A stretch of DNA of 64,000 nt, from assembly GCA_045837725.1 (NCBI GenBank), contig JBEWZL010000121.1:186001-250000 (forward strand). The letters are read 5' to 3'. Position 1 is the stretch's first letter; every line of letters starts with the position of its first letter. The notes beneath the pieces are model-generated. The model saw only the letters and a list, made by a program, of their open reading frames with translations. It was not told where the DNA came from and ran no database searches. Positions 1 to 11,970 of the stretch are shown in pieces. The position numbers were made by a program, and so were the translations under genes. The DNA is from Vermamoeba vermiformis (taxonomy: Eukaryota; Tubulinea; Echinamoebida).

Positions 1-79
1 CGATGTACCAATCAGCAGCTTGTTTAGCGTTACCGACCCAAAATGTTATGCAATCGAAGCCTAAGTATTTGTAGGGAAA
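1..79 (-). CDS. HPD: 4-hydroxyphenylpyruvate dioxygenase, partial (N-terminal exon, runs off left edge)
   Basis: Read on the minus strand, 79 down to 1 encodes FPYKYLGFDCITFWVGNAKQ followed by AADWYI. This matches the conserved start of 4-hydroxyphenylpyruvate dioxygenase (family wording: GFDHVTFWVGNAKQAA). The enzyme is a non-haem iron oxygenase that converts 4-hydroxyphenylpyruvate to homogentisate in tyrosine catabolism. The iron-binding residues lie outside the window. A splice acceptor (TCAG) ends at 80, so a short first exon should lie to the right on the minus strand; I could not place it with confidence. The family usually has His where this copy has Cys (GFDC), but that position is not a metal ligand. 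The family call is fairly sure because the WVGNAKQAA block is very characteristic. Activity cannot be judged from one exon. Confidence 0.8.
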
Positions 80-82
80 CTG

Positions 83-951
83 ATTTAATTCGTTAGCTAA
101 CGAATTAAAATTTTCAGACAATATTAGCCGTTAACAAAAATGTTCTGACAATGAAAGAAAATAGTATATAATATATATTATAGGGTTTAGGTGTTGATTT
201 GAAATAATAATTTTAAGTATAAATTTAGTTTGGATGTGCTTCCAAAATAGCCCGTAAAGCAGAGAATCACTCTCTACGTTGAATTAATATCCAGCCATTA
301 TATAATGACGTCGAATCGCATCATAAGCATTGCGATTGTACTTACTGAATCAGCCTCCTAATAAGAAACAACAATTAGTTCCAGAGCGTTACTGTATAAT
401 TACTGCGTACCATGACTATAAATTAATCTAATTTGTGTATTTCCTCGCAAGTTGCTGGCTAAAGTATTTCTTTAAAAATATCGATGAACAAGAACTATTA
501 GCTGCGGCTTTCAATGAAAAATCATTTCAGTTATTTTTCGCAGTACATTTGGCAATCTGCTCTTAAATTAGCTCAATTAATATCGGAAATGATGCTATGC
601 TCTCTCGTTGATTTCTGTCCTAGATAGGGGTTCGTTTTGTGTTCTCTCTCTGGCTCCCTTTATTTTATGTCGTTGAATACCATTATATGAAATTAGTCTT
701 AATGACTTGCCTTCCTCGGCAGTTGACTCAAAAAAAACTGACACAAAATGTTTCTGGTGATAGAATTGACTCGTTTGCTTCCTGTAATCAAACAACATGC
801 AGCACTAGGATCAGGAACAGTTAGCGACTAATGAGTGGTGCGACTCGTCGCGACATCATGAGTATTTATGAAATTTCAAAGGACACTGTTTGGCACACAA
901 CGCGTGAATCATTTTCTTGAAAGAACACAATAGACATACACAAATAGTATT
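83..951. other. AT-rich gap between HPD and the sirtuin
   Basis: No convincing gene is visible here. The stretch should hold the first exon and promoter of the HPD gene (minus) and the promoter of the sirtuin (plus). The open frames at 595-824 on both strands overlap each other, are short and match nothing I recognise. Confidence 0.5.
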
Positions 952-2376
952 ATGGCTAGTTTAAGTAGGCATATTTTTCGTGTGAAACGGAAAGCAAGAG
1001 GACTTTTATCGAACGTTAATAAAAGGATTGGATGTTGTTATTCGACACTGGTTCCGAAAGTAGATCCAGTTGAGCAACATACTATAGATGAATTAGCACG
1101 ATTTATTAACGACAAGAAACGACTATTAGTCATTACTGGAGCCGGATGCAGGTAAAAAATACAAAAAAAGGATAAATAAGACTAATTAATTGCTAATAAT
1201 TATTGTATTATTTTTACATAATACACGTGTAATTTTTACGATTAATTCCCCGAGTATTTAATTATTTTTAACGGTTAGTACCGAATCTGGCATTCCTGAC
1301 TACCGCGGACCAAACGGCAGTTATTCAAAGGGCCACAAGCCTGTACAATACGGCGACTTTGTAAAGAATTATGCGACTAGACAACGTTATTGGGCCCGCA
1401 ATATGCTTGGCTGGCACTTTTTCAAATCACTCAAACCGAACAGAGCTCACGCGGCTTTATCGGAATTAGAAAAAATGAACAAATTGAACTATTTAATTAC
1501 GCAGGTACGTTTATAATAATGTTGCAATATTATCACTCTACATTTCGCTCAAATTATAAAATTTCCTAATTTGGCCAAAACACTAACTTTTTCGCATTGA
1601 ATTGCAGAATGTCGATAATCTGCATCAAAAAGCAGGCAATACTAAAGTACTAGAGCTCCATGGCTCCAATTACCACGTGGTTTGCATCTCCTGTCAAGCC
1701 ACCGAACCGCGTGCCAATTACCAAGAAAGGCTGTTGCAAGCGAATCCGAAATTCTTTTCAGAAGAAGTTTTAAGTAAGGCGATTAAGCGCTAATATACTA
1801 TAATAGTATAGTGTAGTAATATTATCGGATAATAGCACGTGTGGATGATGATCGAGCAAGTCGACCGGATGGAGATGCAGAATTGATCGTTGATTACGCC
1901 AAATTCAATACACCTCCCTGCTTAAAATGCGGCGGTGTCGTTAAGCCAGGTACACTACAGTTCTTTTATATAATATGCAAGCTGAACATTAGTGCTAAAC
2001 CTTGAACTTTTAGGTGTCGTAATGTTCGGCGAGAATTTGCCTCCCGATGTAACAGCGCACTCTAAAAAGCTTGCAGATCACGTAAGTATTATTTTTAATA
2101 TTATTGCATATATTTGGCGACGTTAAAGTATTATTTTGGTTCGGATCTGATTTTTGTTTCTTTAGTGCGATGGTCTATTGGTAATAGGAACATCGCTCAG
2201 TACATTTTCAGCGTACCGATTAGTGTCTGCAAGCGAATGAAAATTTCTCGGAAGTCGCCATGGTGAATGTTGGCCCGTCAAGAGCAGATCCGATGCTGCG
2301 ATTGAAAATTGAGGGCGTTATTGGCGATGTGTTGAGCCAAGCTGTAAATAGGCTGAAAGATGAGCAGTATAATTAA
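952..2376 (+). CDS. SIRT4: SIRT4-like class II sirtuin, probably mitochondrial
   Basis: NAD-dependent deacylase or ADP-ribosyltransferase of the Sir2 family. Six exons fit: 952-1151, 1279-1504, 1608-1773, 1836-1949, 2014-2081 and 2166-2376. The sequence shows the NAD-binding GAGCSTESGIPDYRG, then QNVDNLH, the catalytic His in ELHGS, two Cys pairs for zinc (CISC and CLKC), GTSLSTFSA and VNVGPSRAD. The wording around RQRYWARNMLGW is typical of the SIRT4 branch. The N-terminus is rich in Arg, Lys and Ser without acids, like a mitochondrial presequence. In the last exon the frame changes by +1: the first frame meets TGA at 2238-2240 just after YRLVSASE, and homology resumes one base on (ENFSEVAMVNVG). 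This could be a mutation, a base-calling error or frameshifting. The family call is sure. Confidence 0.88.
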
Positions 2377-3228
2377 ATGGCCATGCAATAGCAAGATACA
2401 TTTGCGTGTTTTGGATGCAGAGTTGAAAAAAAGAACACATGACGTCTCATAGTAACAAAGCACCACAACTCTGAAGATTAAATGGAATACATACCACCTG
2501 AATTGTTTGACTGCATATTTAGCTTTATTGACGACTTTGGAATATTGCTCAGGTAAAGAAAACAAGATCAAATTCAAAAAAAAAAAAAAAAGTTAAATAA
2601 TTCTAATTGCAGTAGAATATTAATACAATATTATTTATAATTAGGTACGCTTCGGTGCACATAATTAACAATCATTTTGTAGAGTGTCGCGCACGTGTCA
2701 TTCGTGGTGAGATTTTGCCCGTCGTCGAGCAAGGGTTTTAAGCACGAAAAAAGGAAAAGGCAATAAACAGCGGCAACGGCAATCATGTGATATTCAAACA
2801 CACGCCTTTGTTTCATAAGCAGAGATTTATCTGGTGCGAACTTGTTGATCTCCTTTCCAACATCCCCTCGCTCCATTTAGAAGTCGCTTATAGAATACAT
2901 CTCGAAACAAAGAACTACTTATTATTGCCGATTTTGCGGGATTAGTTGCACTTGCGACGGGACCTCATTTTCAAGAACCAGCAATTCACTAGCCATCTTA
3001 CTAATATGCAATCGCTTTCTGGACGTATTTAAAGAAATTACAGTATACCATTACGATTGAGTCTCGGTGGGTGTTTTTCGGAAGTAAATAATACGACAGC
3101 GTTTTTGTTCTACGACCCAATTTAAAAGATTAACTGCAATATGAACGAGCGAGCGATCCGTCGTTGACAAATTGCATAATTGCTACAATATCCGTTAGCC
3201 ACCAGCCTTCAAGATTAGTACTGCATGA
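2377..3228. other. Non-coding / decayed stretch after the sirtuin
   Basis: Contains an A16 run at 2576-2591. From about 2880 there are scraps that read like leucine-rich repeats (for example SHLTNMQSLSGRI near 2990) but with stops. I take these as the decayed upstream part of the LRR relic that follows. Confidence 0.4.
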
Positions 3229-3687
3229 CTACAAAGCACCTGCAGAAGATTTATAGCGCATTGTCGATTCAAGAGGCTAAGTCAATTGACGCGGTTGAGC
3301 ATTGCCTCAATTTCAACAAAAGGCTTTGAAATGTTTATGAGTATGACGAATATACGGCATCTTTCGCTCGGAGGATATCCAGAATATCAATATCACCCTT
3401 CATTATGCGCATCAACAAGGCTTACTCAACTCCGACGATTAACGTTGCGCCACGAACTCAAAAACGCATCCGAAATTTTTGCTTATTCACTGCCGAACCT
3501 GGAGCACTTATCGATCAATGGCTATTACCTTCATGAAGACAATTTTCCCGCGCAAATGAATCTTACTGCACTGACGCGATTGGATCTAGTTGACAACAGA
3601 CTTACAGGCAACCCTCTTGAAATGCTGCAGAATATAACCAGCCTAACGATAAATTTCTTGCCTAGACACAGTGCAGTTGATGATTGA
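3229..3687 (+). pseudogene. Leucine-rich-repeat protein fragment, probably a relic
   Basis: An open stretch from after the stop at 3226-3228 to 3687 encodes about 150 residues of leucine-rich repeats. Examples are LTRLSIASISTKG, MTNIRHLSLGGYP, LTQLRRLTLRHE, LPNLEHLSINGY and LTALTRLDLVDN, spaced about 22-26 residues apart. No ATG stands at a sensible place, no clean splice acceptor opens the frame, and the flanking sequence holds broken LRR-like scraps. It could be one exon of a poorly spliced live gene. I favour a decaying member of the F-box/LRR family, which also has a live member at 56208-58622. Binding partners are unknown. Confidence 0.45.
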
Positions 3688-3997
3688 CAACACCGACTTT
3701 ACCATTGATAGTCCAGTACGTACCAACCACGATCCCCCTGTGGCTCGAGAGGATTTCAACCGTATAATTACTTCCGACTAACTAAGCACCTTAGCACGTC
3801 GCCAATGGCAGTACGCATCGGAATTAGTAAAACATGTTTTTAATACAATACTTATTGTAACGACAGCGCTTGACGCCAAAAACGCTCGATCAAGGATTGA
3901 ACTTTTTCTCGATTTCTTCGCGCACCAGTTGCTCATGTTCTTTGTTTGCAAGACTACATGATAATATGTTAGTATTAATTGATTCATTAGCCATTCT
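3688..3997. other. Gap between the LRR relic and the crinkler-like gene
   Basis: This is the likely 3' flank of the minus-strand gene that ends at 3998. A 69-codon minus-strand frame at 3778-3987 has no family resemblance and lies downstream of the gene's stop. Confidence 0.4.
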
Positions 3998-6517
3998 CTA
4001 AGCGTACGCTAACACATCTCTCAGCTTCTTTCTGATTTCATCCACCAGATCCGAAGTAGGCTCTATAATATTTCTCATTTCATTTGTACTCTTAGGCTTC
4101 GCTCTGAATCGTTCCATCAGGTTGTTCCCTAAGAAAAATTGAGAAAGTTAAATTCTGTGAGCGGCATTAAATTAATTTCCATATTTACTAGATTTCCTTC
4201 TGTATTAATTAAATTTTTTTATTAACAATTTTTATTTCGGATCCGAAGTGTTGTCGTGACTTACAAATATTTTTCTCGGCCTCAGCGAATGAGACTAGCG
4301 ATTCATCCTTAAATAATCTACTATAGGCGTCATTGCCAAGAAGGCACTGGATTCCAGCTTGCCTTAGCACGATTACTTCGACGGATTGAGGAAGGGCAAA
4401 GTGCTGGGTCACGTGACTAATGCGATAACAGACCTCGGACTTTTCACTCCGCGAAATTGTTTGAGCGAGCTTTTAATTTGCCAGTGATTTGCAGCAACAT
4501 AGACCAAAGTTATTGTCGCCTCGTTATCACCGGTCCACGTAAATTTACCGTCCTACAAATGTTTGAGTGCTTGGCAGATAGATCGATGAATGATAAACTT
4601 ACCTTAAATTTAATAAAAGGACATTTTCCAATCTCTTTTTTCATTTGTTGGATTGATAAGTCTTGAATACCGCTCTTAACTTGAAAACACAGGATATTCC
4701 TCGTGCCATCGTTCTTGCGAAACACCACCAAGTAATCTGGACCTTTTGACTTTTCGAGCGGATATAATCCTTGATTCGGAGGCACCTCCTGCAGAAGTGT
4801 AGCCCAGCATTGACTTCGACATTGTTTTTTTGACCGGAAACATTGTATTTCCCGATTCGAGCCAAGTGCGCATGTCCTCGATGCTAATTTCAGTCTTGGA
4901 GCTTTTGGTGACTTTAGGAATCACTAACGGCACTCGCGAGATGCAGCTCTGATGCTCGGCAATGAATGATTTTGCCAAGAATGGCCACCTCTGGCCCATG
5001 TTTTCTCCCAATGTGCCGTCGTCAGCCATGACGCGAATGATAGCCCGTTCAGCTTCTTGCCACAGCTGCTGATGGGCTTGAATCACCTCGAAAGAGCTAA
5101 ATGCTGGAAAGTCTTGCTCAAAGGCCTTCGTCAGTAGCGGAAGTGCCTTGATCACGTATGGTTCGTTGTTGCGAACAGGCACTTGGGCACCTTTCAGTGG
5201 GGACTTTAACAAGTGATACGTCATAATTAGAATACGCAGTATTAGTGGTAGGTGAATCATACTTACATCAGTGAGTCCAATTTTGGTCGATGTGTCATAG
5301 TCCTCGTCCTGCACTGAGGTATCATCTTCCGGTGTTGAAGGGCTACTTTCTTCTGAACTCTCTTTTGACGACCCACCGCTGCTATCAGAATACTGAAGTA
5401 CCCGACGAAGAGCCACTGCGACTATTATCATCTTCTGAGCTTTCTATGGAAGAACTGTATCGGGTCAATTGGGCCGTAAGAACATTGAAACCAAGTGTGG
5501 CAGCGGTATTAAGTATTGACATTTGCGAATTAAGTGTGATTGCCATATTTGGATAAAGCTGCCGACCGAGCCTTGCGTACAAGAATAGATGCATATAGAG
5601 CGGGGCGATGTTTGAAAATTCGGGCCGGCGCCACAATGCAAATTCCCGTAAAACCATTTCATCGCGCACTTCGACTCTAGGCGTTATTTTGTTCAGCATT
5701 GGAATTCCCAATGAAACGAAGATTCCTTTCACGTAGTTATTGTTAGGTCTGTGAATCGTGTTAGATCTTGTAACGGATTAATAATAATCGAAATTTTCTT
5801 GCCTTGTTGAATCTGCTTCGCTGAGTAGCGGAAATACGACCTGTCGCACTCTAATTGCAAGTCTCTTTTCTATTGAAGCGATTTGAAAAGCAAAGAGTGG
5901 TTCAGCCATTACTATAAGACACTGCGTCTTAATTGACGCTAGAAGAGTCTTCAAAATGACGCTGTCACTGGGTGATTGTTTCGTACGAAATATTACGATG
6001 GACTTCGACGCTTGAGTAGTGCTATTGATGGCCGCTTCATCTGATTCGTCCGTAACGATGATCACGTTCTGCTGGTAGTCAGAAAATTCAGCAATAAATT
6101 TGTTGAACTTGGCGCGAGTCTGGGGAGCCAATCTGCCATCGAAATCGTCTTCACATGCTGTAAATGGAAGCGTGCAGACATATTTCATGTAATCAGTAGT
6201 TAATCCTGGCTGAAATGAAAACGCAATTCGCGGGCTGTAGTTCGGTTTCAGAAGTTCGAGCGTGGTGCTTGCCCCAAACACTTAGTAGATCAAGCAGGGC
6301 ATTTAACGTGTAATCTATTTTCTTTTTGCTTTTCTTTACGGCTTTTCTCATCCCTAGCTGTGTGTTTAGTATTTTTCCGAATTGGATCGCTGCAAATTAA
6401 AGAAACGATCGGTATCGGCAACCAAAAATAATTTTAGAGGGCTTATATTGCTATAAGCGACAGGGGTAATTGATTTGTACTTCAAACTTACAGTTCAGAA
6501 AGCAAATTAAAATACAT
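3998..6517 (-). CDS. Multi-exon protein with C-terminal crinkler-type restriction-endonuclease-like domain
   Basis: Minus-strand gene with several short introns. Clear exons include 6389-6340 and 6280 to about 5800, then further exons down to the stop at 3998. The start is tentatively ATG at 6517 (MYFNLLSEL), whose exon is in phase with the next; more exons may lie upstream. The first half is an unrecognised globular region. A Ser/Glu/Asp-rich linker follows, then GPDYLVVF and ILCFQVKSG. This D...QxK pair is the pattern of PD-(D/E)XK nucleases and resembles the C-terminal part of Crinkler-RHS proteins, which in other eukaryotes descend from transposon-linked nucleases. I see no clear P-loop. 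The gene looks nearly whole, with about one break in frame. Role unknown; the nuclease assignment is an inference from the motif. Confidence 0.5.
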
Positions 6518-7062
6518 ATTCCAGATCTTAATAATTCTCTTCAGATCCGACTGCTATTTGTTTTACCCGATGTCCCTTCTGGCAGAGGAGCAAATCTAAC
6601 CTTAAGTCCCTTTTTCTTTTTTTTAATGGGGTGCGAATATGCTGTGCTCGCTGGTTTTGTGGTAAAAATTGTTGTTTTTTTTTTTTTTTTTTTTTTTTCT
6701 TATTGCTCCAGGTACGTCCATGGCTTCTGACATGATCAAAACCAGTTATAATATTAATCCTTCGAACGGTTACCATCAAGATTGTATGCTGCTTGTGCTG
6801 CTCTATTTAAAAATTTGGAAGTTAAGTCGGACTAAACAAATGCACCAACCATGATGTAAGCATACGAGAAAAATAATGTTTTTCTTGTAATTTTGTTCGC
6901 GAATAGAACAGAACAGAATGCGATTTACTTTTGTAATTACATTAATGTTTAATTAATTAATCTAACAATAAATACGTCTACTTCGTTTACAAATCTCCGT
7001 TCTGAGATCTCGTTGCTGTACATTTTCGCAATCTATGTGCAATATTACTTGCAGATCTACAT
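6518..7062. other. Gap with a T23 tract
   Basis: Upstream flank of the crinkler-like gene and 3' flank of the calponin-homology gene. It contains a T23 run at 6675-6697 and A/T-rich sequence. Possible extra upstream exons of the minus-strand gene lie here (for example a Lys-rich frame near 6600), but I cannot fix them. Confidence 0.4.
6675..6697 (+). repeat. T23 homopolymer
   Basis: Uninterrupted run of 23 T in the gap upstream of the crinkler-like gene. Confidence 0.9.
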
Positions 7063-9561
7063 TTAAAGATCGATATCTACATTCAAGTCCCCGGCAACTT
7101 CAAGCAACATTTGCTCCAAATTATCAAAATCTTTGTCCTTGAAGTCCAAAACAGACATGCGAGGGTTCGCGAACAACATCGACATGCGATCCATGCCAAT
7201 ACCCTACAAATGCACCATTATTAATCACTTGCTATTGGATATATTGTACTCGTCGGCTACTATTAATAATAGTATGATTTAACAGATACTTACACCACCT
7301 GACTTTTTCGAGAAGTCCAAAATGCTCATCCTAACACGCTCGTAGGACGAATCAATTTCTTTCAATCCCTATTGATTTACCAAAATAAGCTTAGTGTTAT
7401 AATTACAATGTATAGTAGTTCTTACCAAGTCTTTAGCCAACTTCTTGAAGTAATTATCTGCATCGAAATCATCGCCTCCAAAATCACCAAGATCCACGTC
7501 GTCAATGTTGACCTCTTTATCGTCGTCATAAGCAGCGAGATCGTTCGTCTTGTTGGCGGTAGTAGTGGCAGTAGGTGTCTTAGGCTCGGCAGAAACATTC
7601 GAGTTATTGCTGGATGGCGGAGACTCGATCTTTTTAGGAGATTCAACAGCGTTGCCATCGCTATTTACGGCAGGTGACTTCTTGAAGGTAAGAGCAGGCT
7701 TGCTAGTTCTAGGAACTGGAGGAGGTCGCTTGGCGTTAGCTGCGTTGTTAGATTCGGTACCACGAGGAGATTCGACACTAGGATCAGCGATGAGTCTTGC
7801 GGAAGATGAACTCGACAGATTAGGATTAGTAGGAGGACGGCTAGTAGCACGACCACGCGATGAAGGTGTCGGAATGGAGCCCACATCCACTGTTGGGGCA
7901 CGTGTGCGGGGTGGTGGACGAGGACGAGGTTTGACGTCTTTATAGGTCTGCATTAAGATCAAAATTATAGTAGTCCACACGTTCTCGGGGGCATTCAACA
8001 AATCTACATGAAATTATTAGTAAAACACGAGCCATTGAGCAGATCCAAGACCAAAAAGGGTAGTAGATCAAAATGAAAAAATCAATTGCAAAAAGGATTA
8101 TAGCGACGATTCGTAAAGTTCAAGAACATCGAAACTAATTTTCAAACCCTTTGAGACGCCGCATTAATTATAAATAAATAATTTTTGTGATTAAAGAGTT
8201 GCTCGATCTGTGCACGCACCTTTTCCTTCGATACCATTGATCTCAATACCAACAGTATACAAGAACTTGATCAACTGATTCAAGTTTGCGATTCTTTGAG
8301 CTTCATTAACAGGCTTAGCGTTGTATTGCGGCATACGGAGGTTCGCCAAGATCTGTCAAAAGTAATTATGGAATCATTAGCTAATCTTCTATTGATACGA
8401 ATGCGTATTGATACGATGTAACGCAACTTACTTGAACTAATCTAATCATCATGACACCATTTCTAAGGTCAGTAGTGATATTGTGGATCTCTTCCGAGAT
8501 GCAGTGTAGATGCTTGTTGACCCACGCTACACACACTTTAGAAAGCTGTCCTTGACGATCATGTTGTGCCTGGTGCTTGATATCTTCGGTAGCTACATCT
8601 GGTTTCTATAATAAAGTTAATACAGATTGGATCTTGCGTGCTCTTTACTTACGCGCACCGTGATCTCCATTTCTGATGCATTAAGTGCTTTTAAAACAAA
8701 AATCAGTACAGTGTCTCGCACATGATTTGGAGTGATTGATTATGCGCTTGATATGCTTCGTGTAATTACCTGGCTTGTTCTTCGCTGTTTGATCGATCAA
8801 ATCCGGCATATCAGCAATGCTGTCAGAACGAATAGCTCGCGGTGTGTTTCCATCCAGTGATTTGCGTGGTGGTGGCAATGGCGGAGGTGTCTTAATTGCG
8901 ACTACAGGAACTGGATTTACAACGTGCTGTTGTTGCGTTGCGGGTTGCGCGATCGTAACAGATGGCCCGTTTGATTGCTGAGTCGATGATTCCTTTACGG
9001 GCTTTTCTTTTTTAGCACATTGAATGGTCACGAGGATAAGTACAATTATTCCAAAAGCAAGAGCTACAACGGAGTAAAGTTCATTTACGCTGCTTTGTGA
9101 TCTGTAAATAATAATAAATTAATTAATACGAGCTTGAGGGTTCTCTAATAAATAAATAGCGTGAATATAATATCCAACAAATTCGGATAAATTGTTTCGA
9201 TTGTTTGCAATATTCGCGCGGGGATCAGGTGTAACGGTAACAATACTTACTCATCAAATTCGACACTCGAAAGCGCATGCCTCCTACAACGTGTGTTAGA
9301 TTGATTCGTTATTTCAGCGTAATTATTTCATCCGTTCAAATTTAATTAAAAATTCAATCGACAAAATCAAAAAGATACTCGTTTACTGCGCGGACTCGAG
9401 CAAATATAATACGACTGCAATAATACTTACCTTTCTTCAGTTGATACAATGCTATTGGATGTGTTTGAATTGTAATTGACAAGCGCAAGCAAACCAACAA
9501 TGGCTAGCAGCTGAGAAATTAATACAGCTGAAATTATTCGAATAGCGCCTCGTTGCCGCAT
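7063..9561 (-). CDS. Membrane-anchored calponin-homology (CH) domain protein with proline-rich tracts
   Basis: The start is ATG 9561 (MRQRGAIRIISAV); the stop is at 7063-7065. The exons join in phase throughout. N-terminal hydrophobic segment ISAVLISQLLAIVGLLALV, then a short polar stretch, then a second hydrophobic segment VVALAFGIIVLILVTIQ followed by Lys-rich sequence. Next come a Ser/Pro region with TPPPLPPPRK, then a CH domain (LSKVCVAWVNKHL, DLRNGVMMIRLVQIL, LNQLIKFLYTVGI, NVWTTIILILMQTY), a second Pro/Ser-rich region (KPRPRPPPRTRAP) and an acidic tail (NIDDVDLGDFGGDDFDADNY). CH domains usually bind actin or signalling partners, and the PPLPPP tracts suit SH3 or profilin binding. The likely role is linking a membrane to the actin cortex (inference). 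The start could be further upstream, but this ATG gives a normal signal or anchor sequence. Confidence 0.78.
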
Positions 9562-10060
9562 TGTAACTCGTTCTATAATGGCCAAAAAAGACAGCAATGG
9601 GACTGTGACACAGAGAAGATTTTCTTTTGACAGGGTCAATTCTGTCAATTTTCGATACTTTCCGGCTAATAAGCTGTTGGAAATGTAATCTTGAGGTATT
9701 TAATTTTGATTGAATTGGAAATGACGTGCAATTTCCCGTCCGAATCAATCAATTGAATTCTAGACCTCCCGAAATTGTACATAGATCCCGAAATACCGAT
9801 TCAACGAAGTAAAATCAAGTAAAGACTAGTAAAGCGTATTAAGAGCATAAATGTAAAGGTCAAAGTGAGTCTTGTATGGTTTTCCTGAAGAAGCGGTTTA
9901 TGAAAATGAAAAAAAATAAACCGTCAAGTTATTCATTGAAAATTAGCGTGTTGTTCGCAATATAACCCAGCACAGCTTGATTATTGTCTTTGAATAATTT
10001 TAAAACTGCTGTAGCACACCACTACTCAACGTATAACACTTCACCAACTCAACAGTAAAG
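9562..10060. promoter_or_regulatory. Shared 5' region of the divergent CH-protein and Rab6 genes
   Basis: About 500 bp separates two divergent start codons. It is AT-rich with no open frame I can support, so it should hold both promoters. No TATA box or known element stands out. Confidence 0.45.

Positions 10061-11970
<1,910 letters not shown>

Noticed and set aside
595-824. Overlapping plus and minus frames of about 65 codons left of the sirtuin
   Set aside because: Neither has a family match or a good splice context, and they overlap each other.
3778-3987. 69-codon minus frame next to the crinkler-like gene
   Set aside because: It lies beyond the stop at 3998, has no family resemblance and does not join in phase.
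6470-6854. Plus-strand frames through the T23 run
   Set aside because: The coding appearance (poly-Phe) comes from the homopolymer.
7550-7945. 131-codon plus-strand frame (Gly/Leu-rich)
   Set aside because: It is the antisense shadow of the Pro/Ser-rich exon of the CH-domain gene, whose frame and splice phases are well supported.
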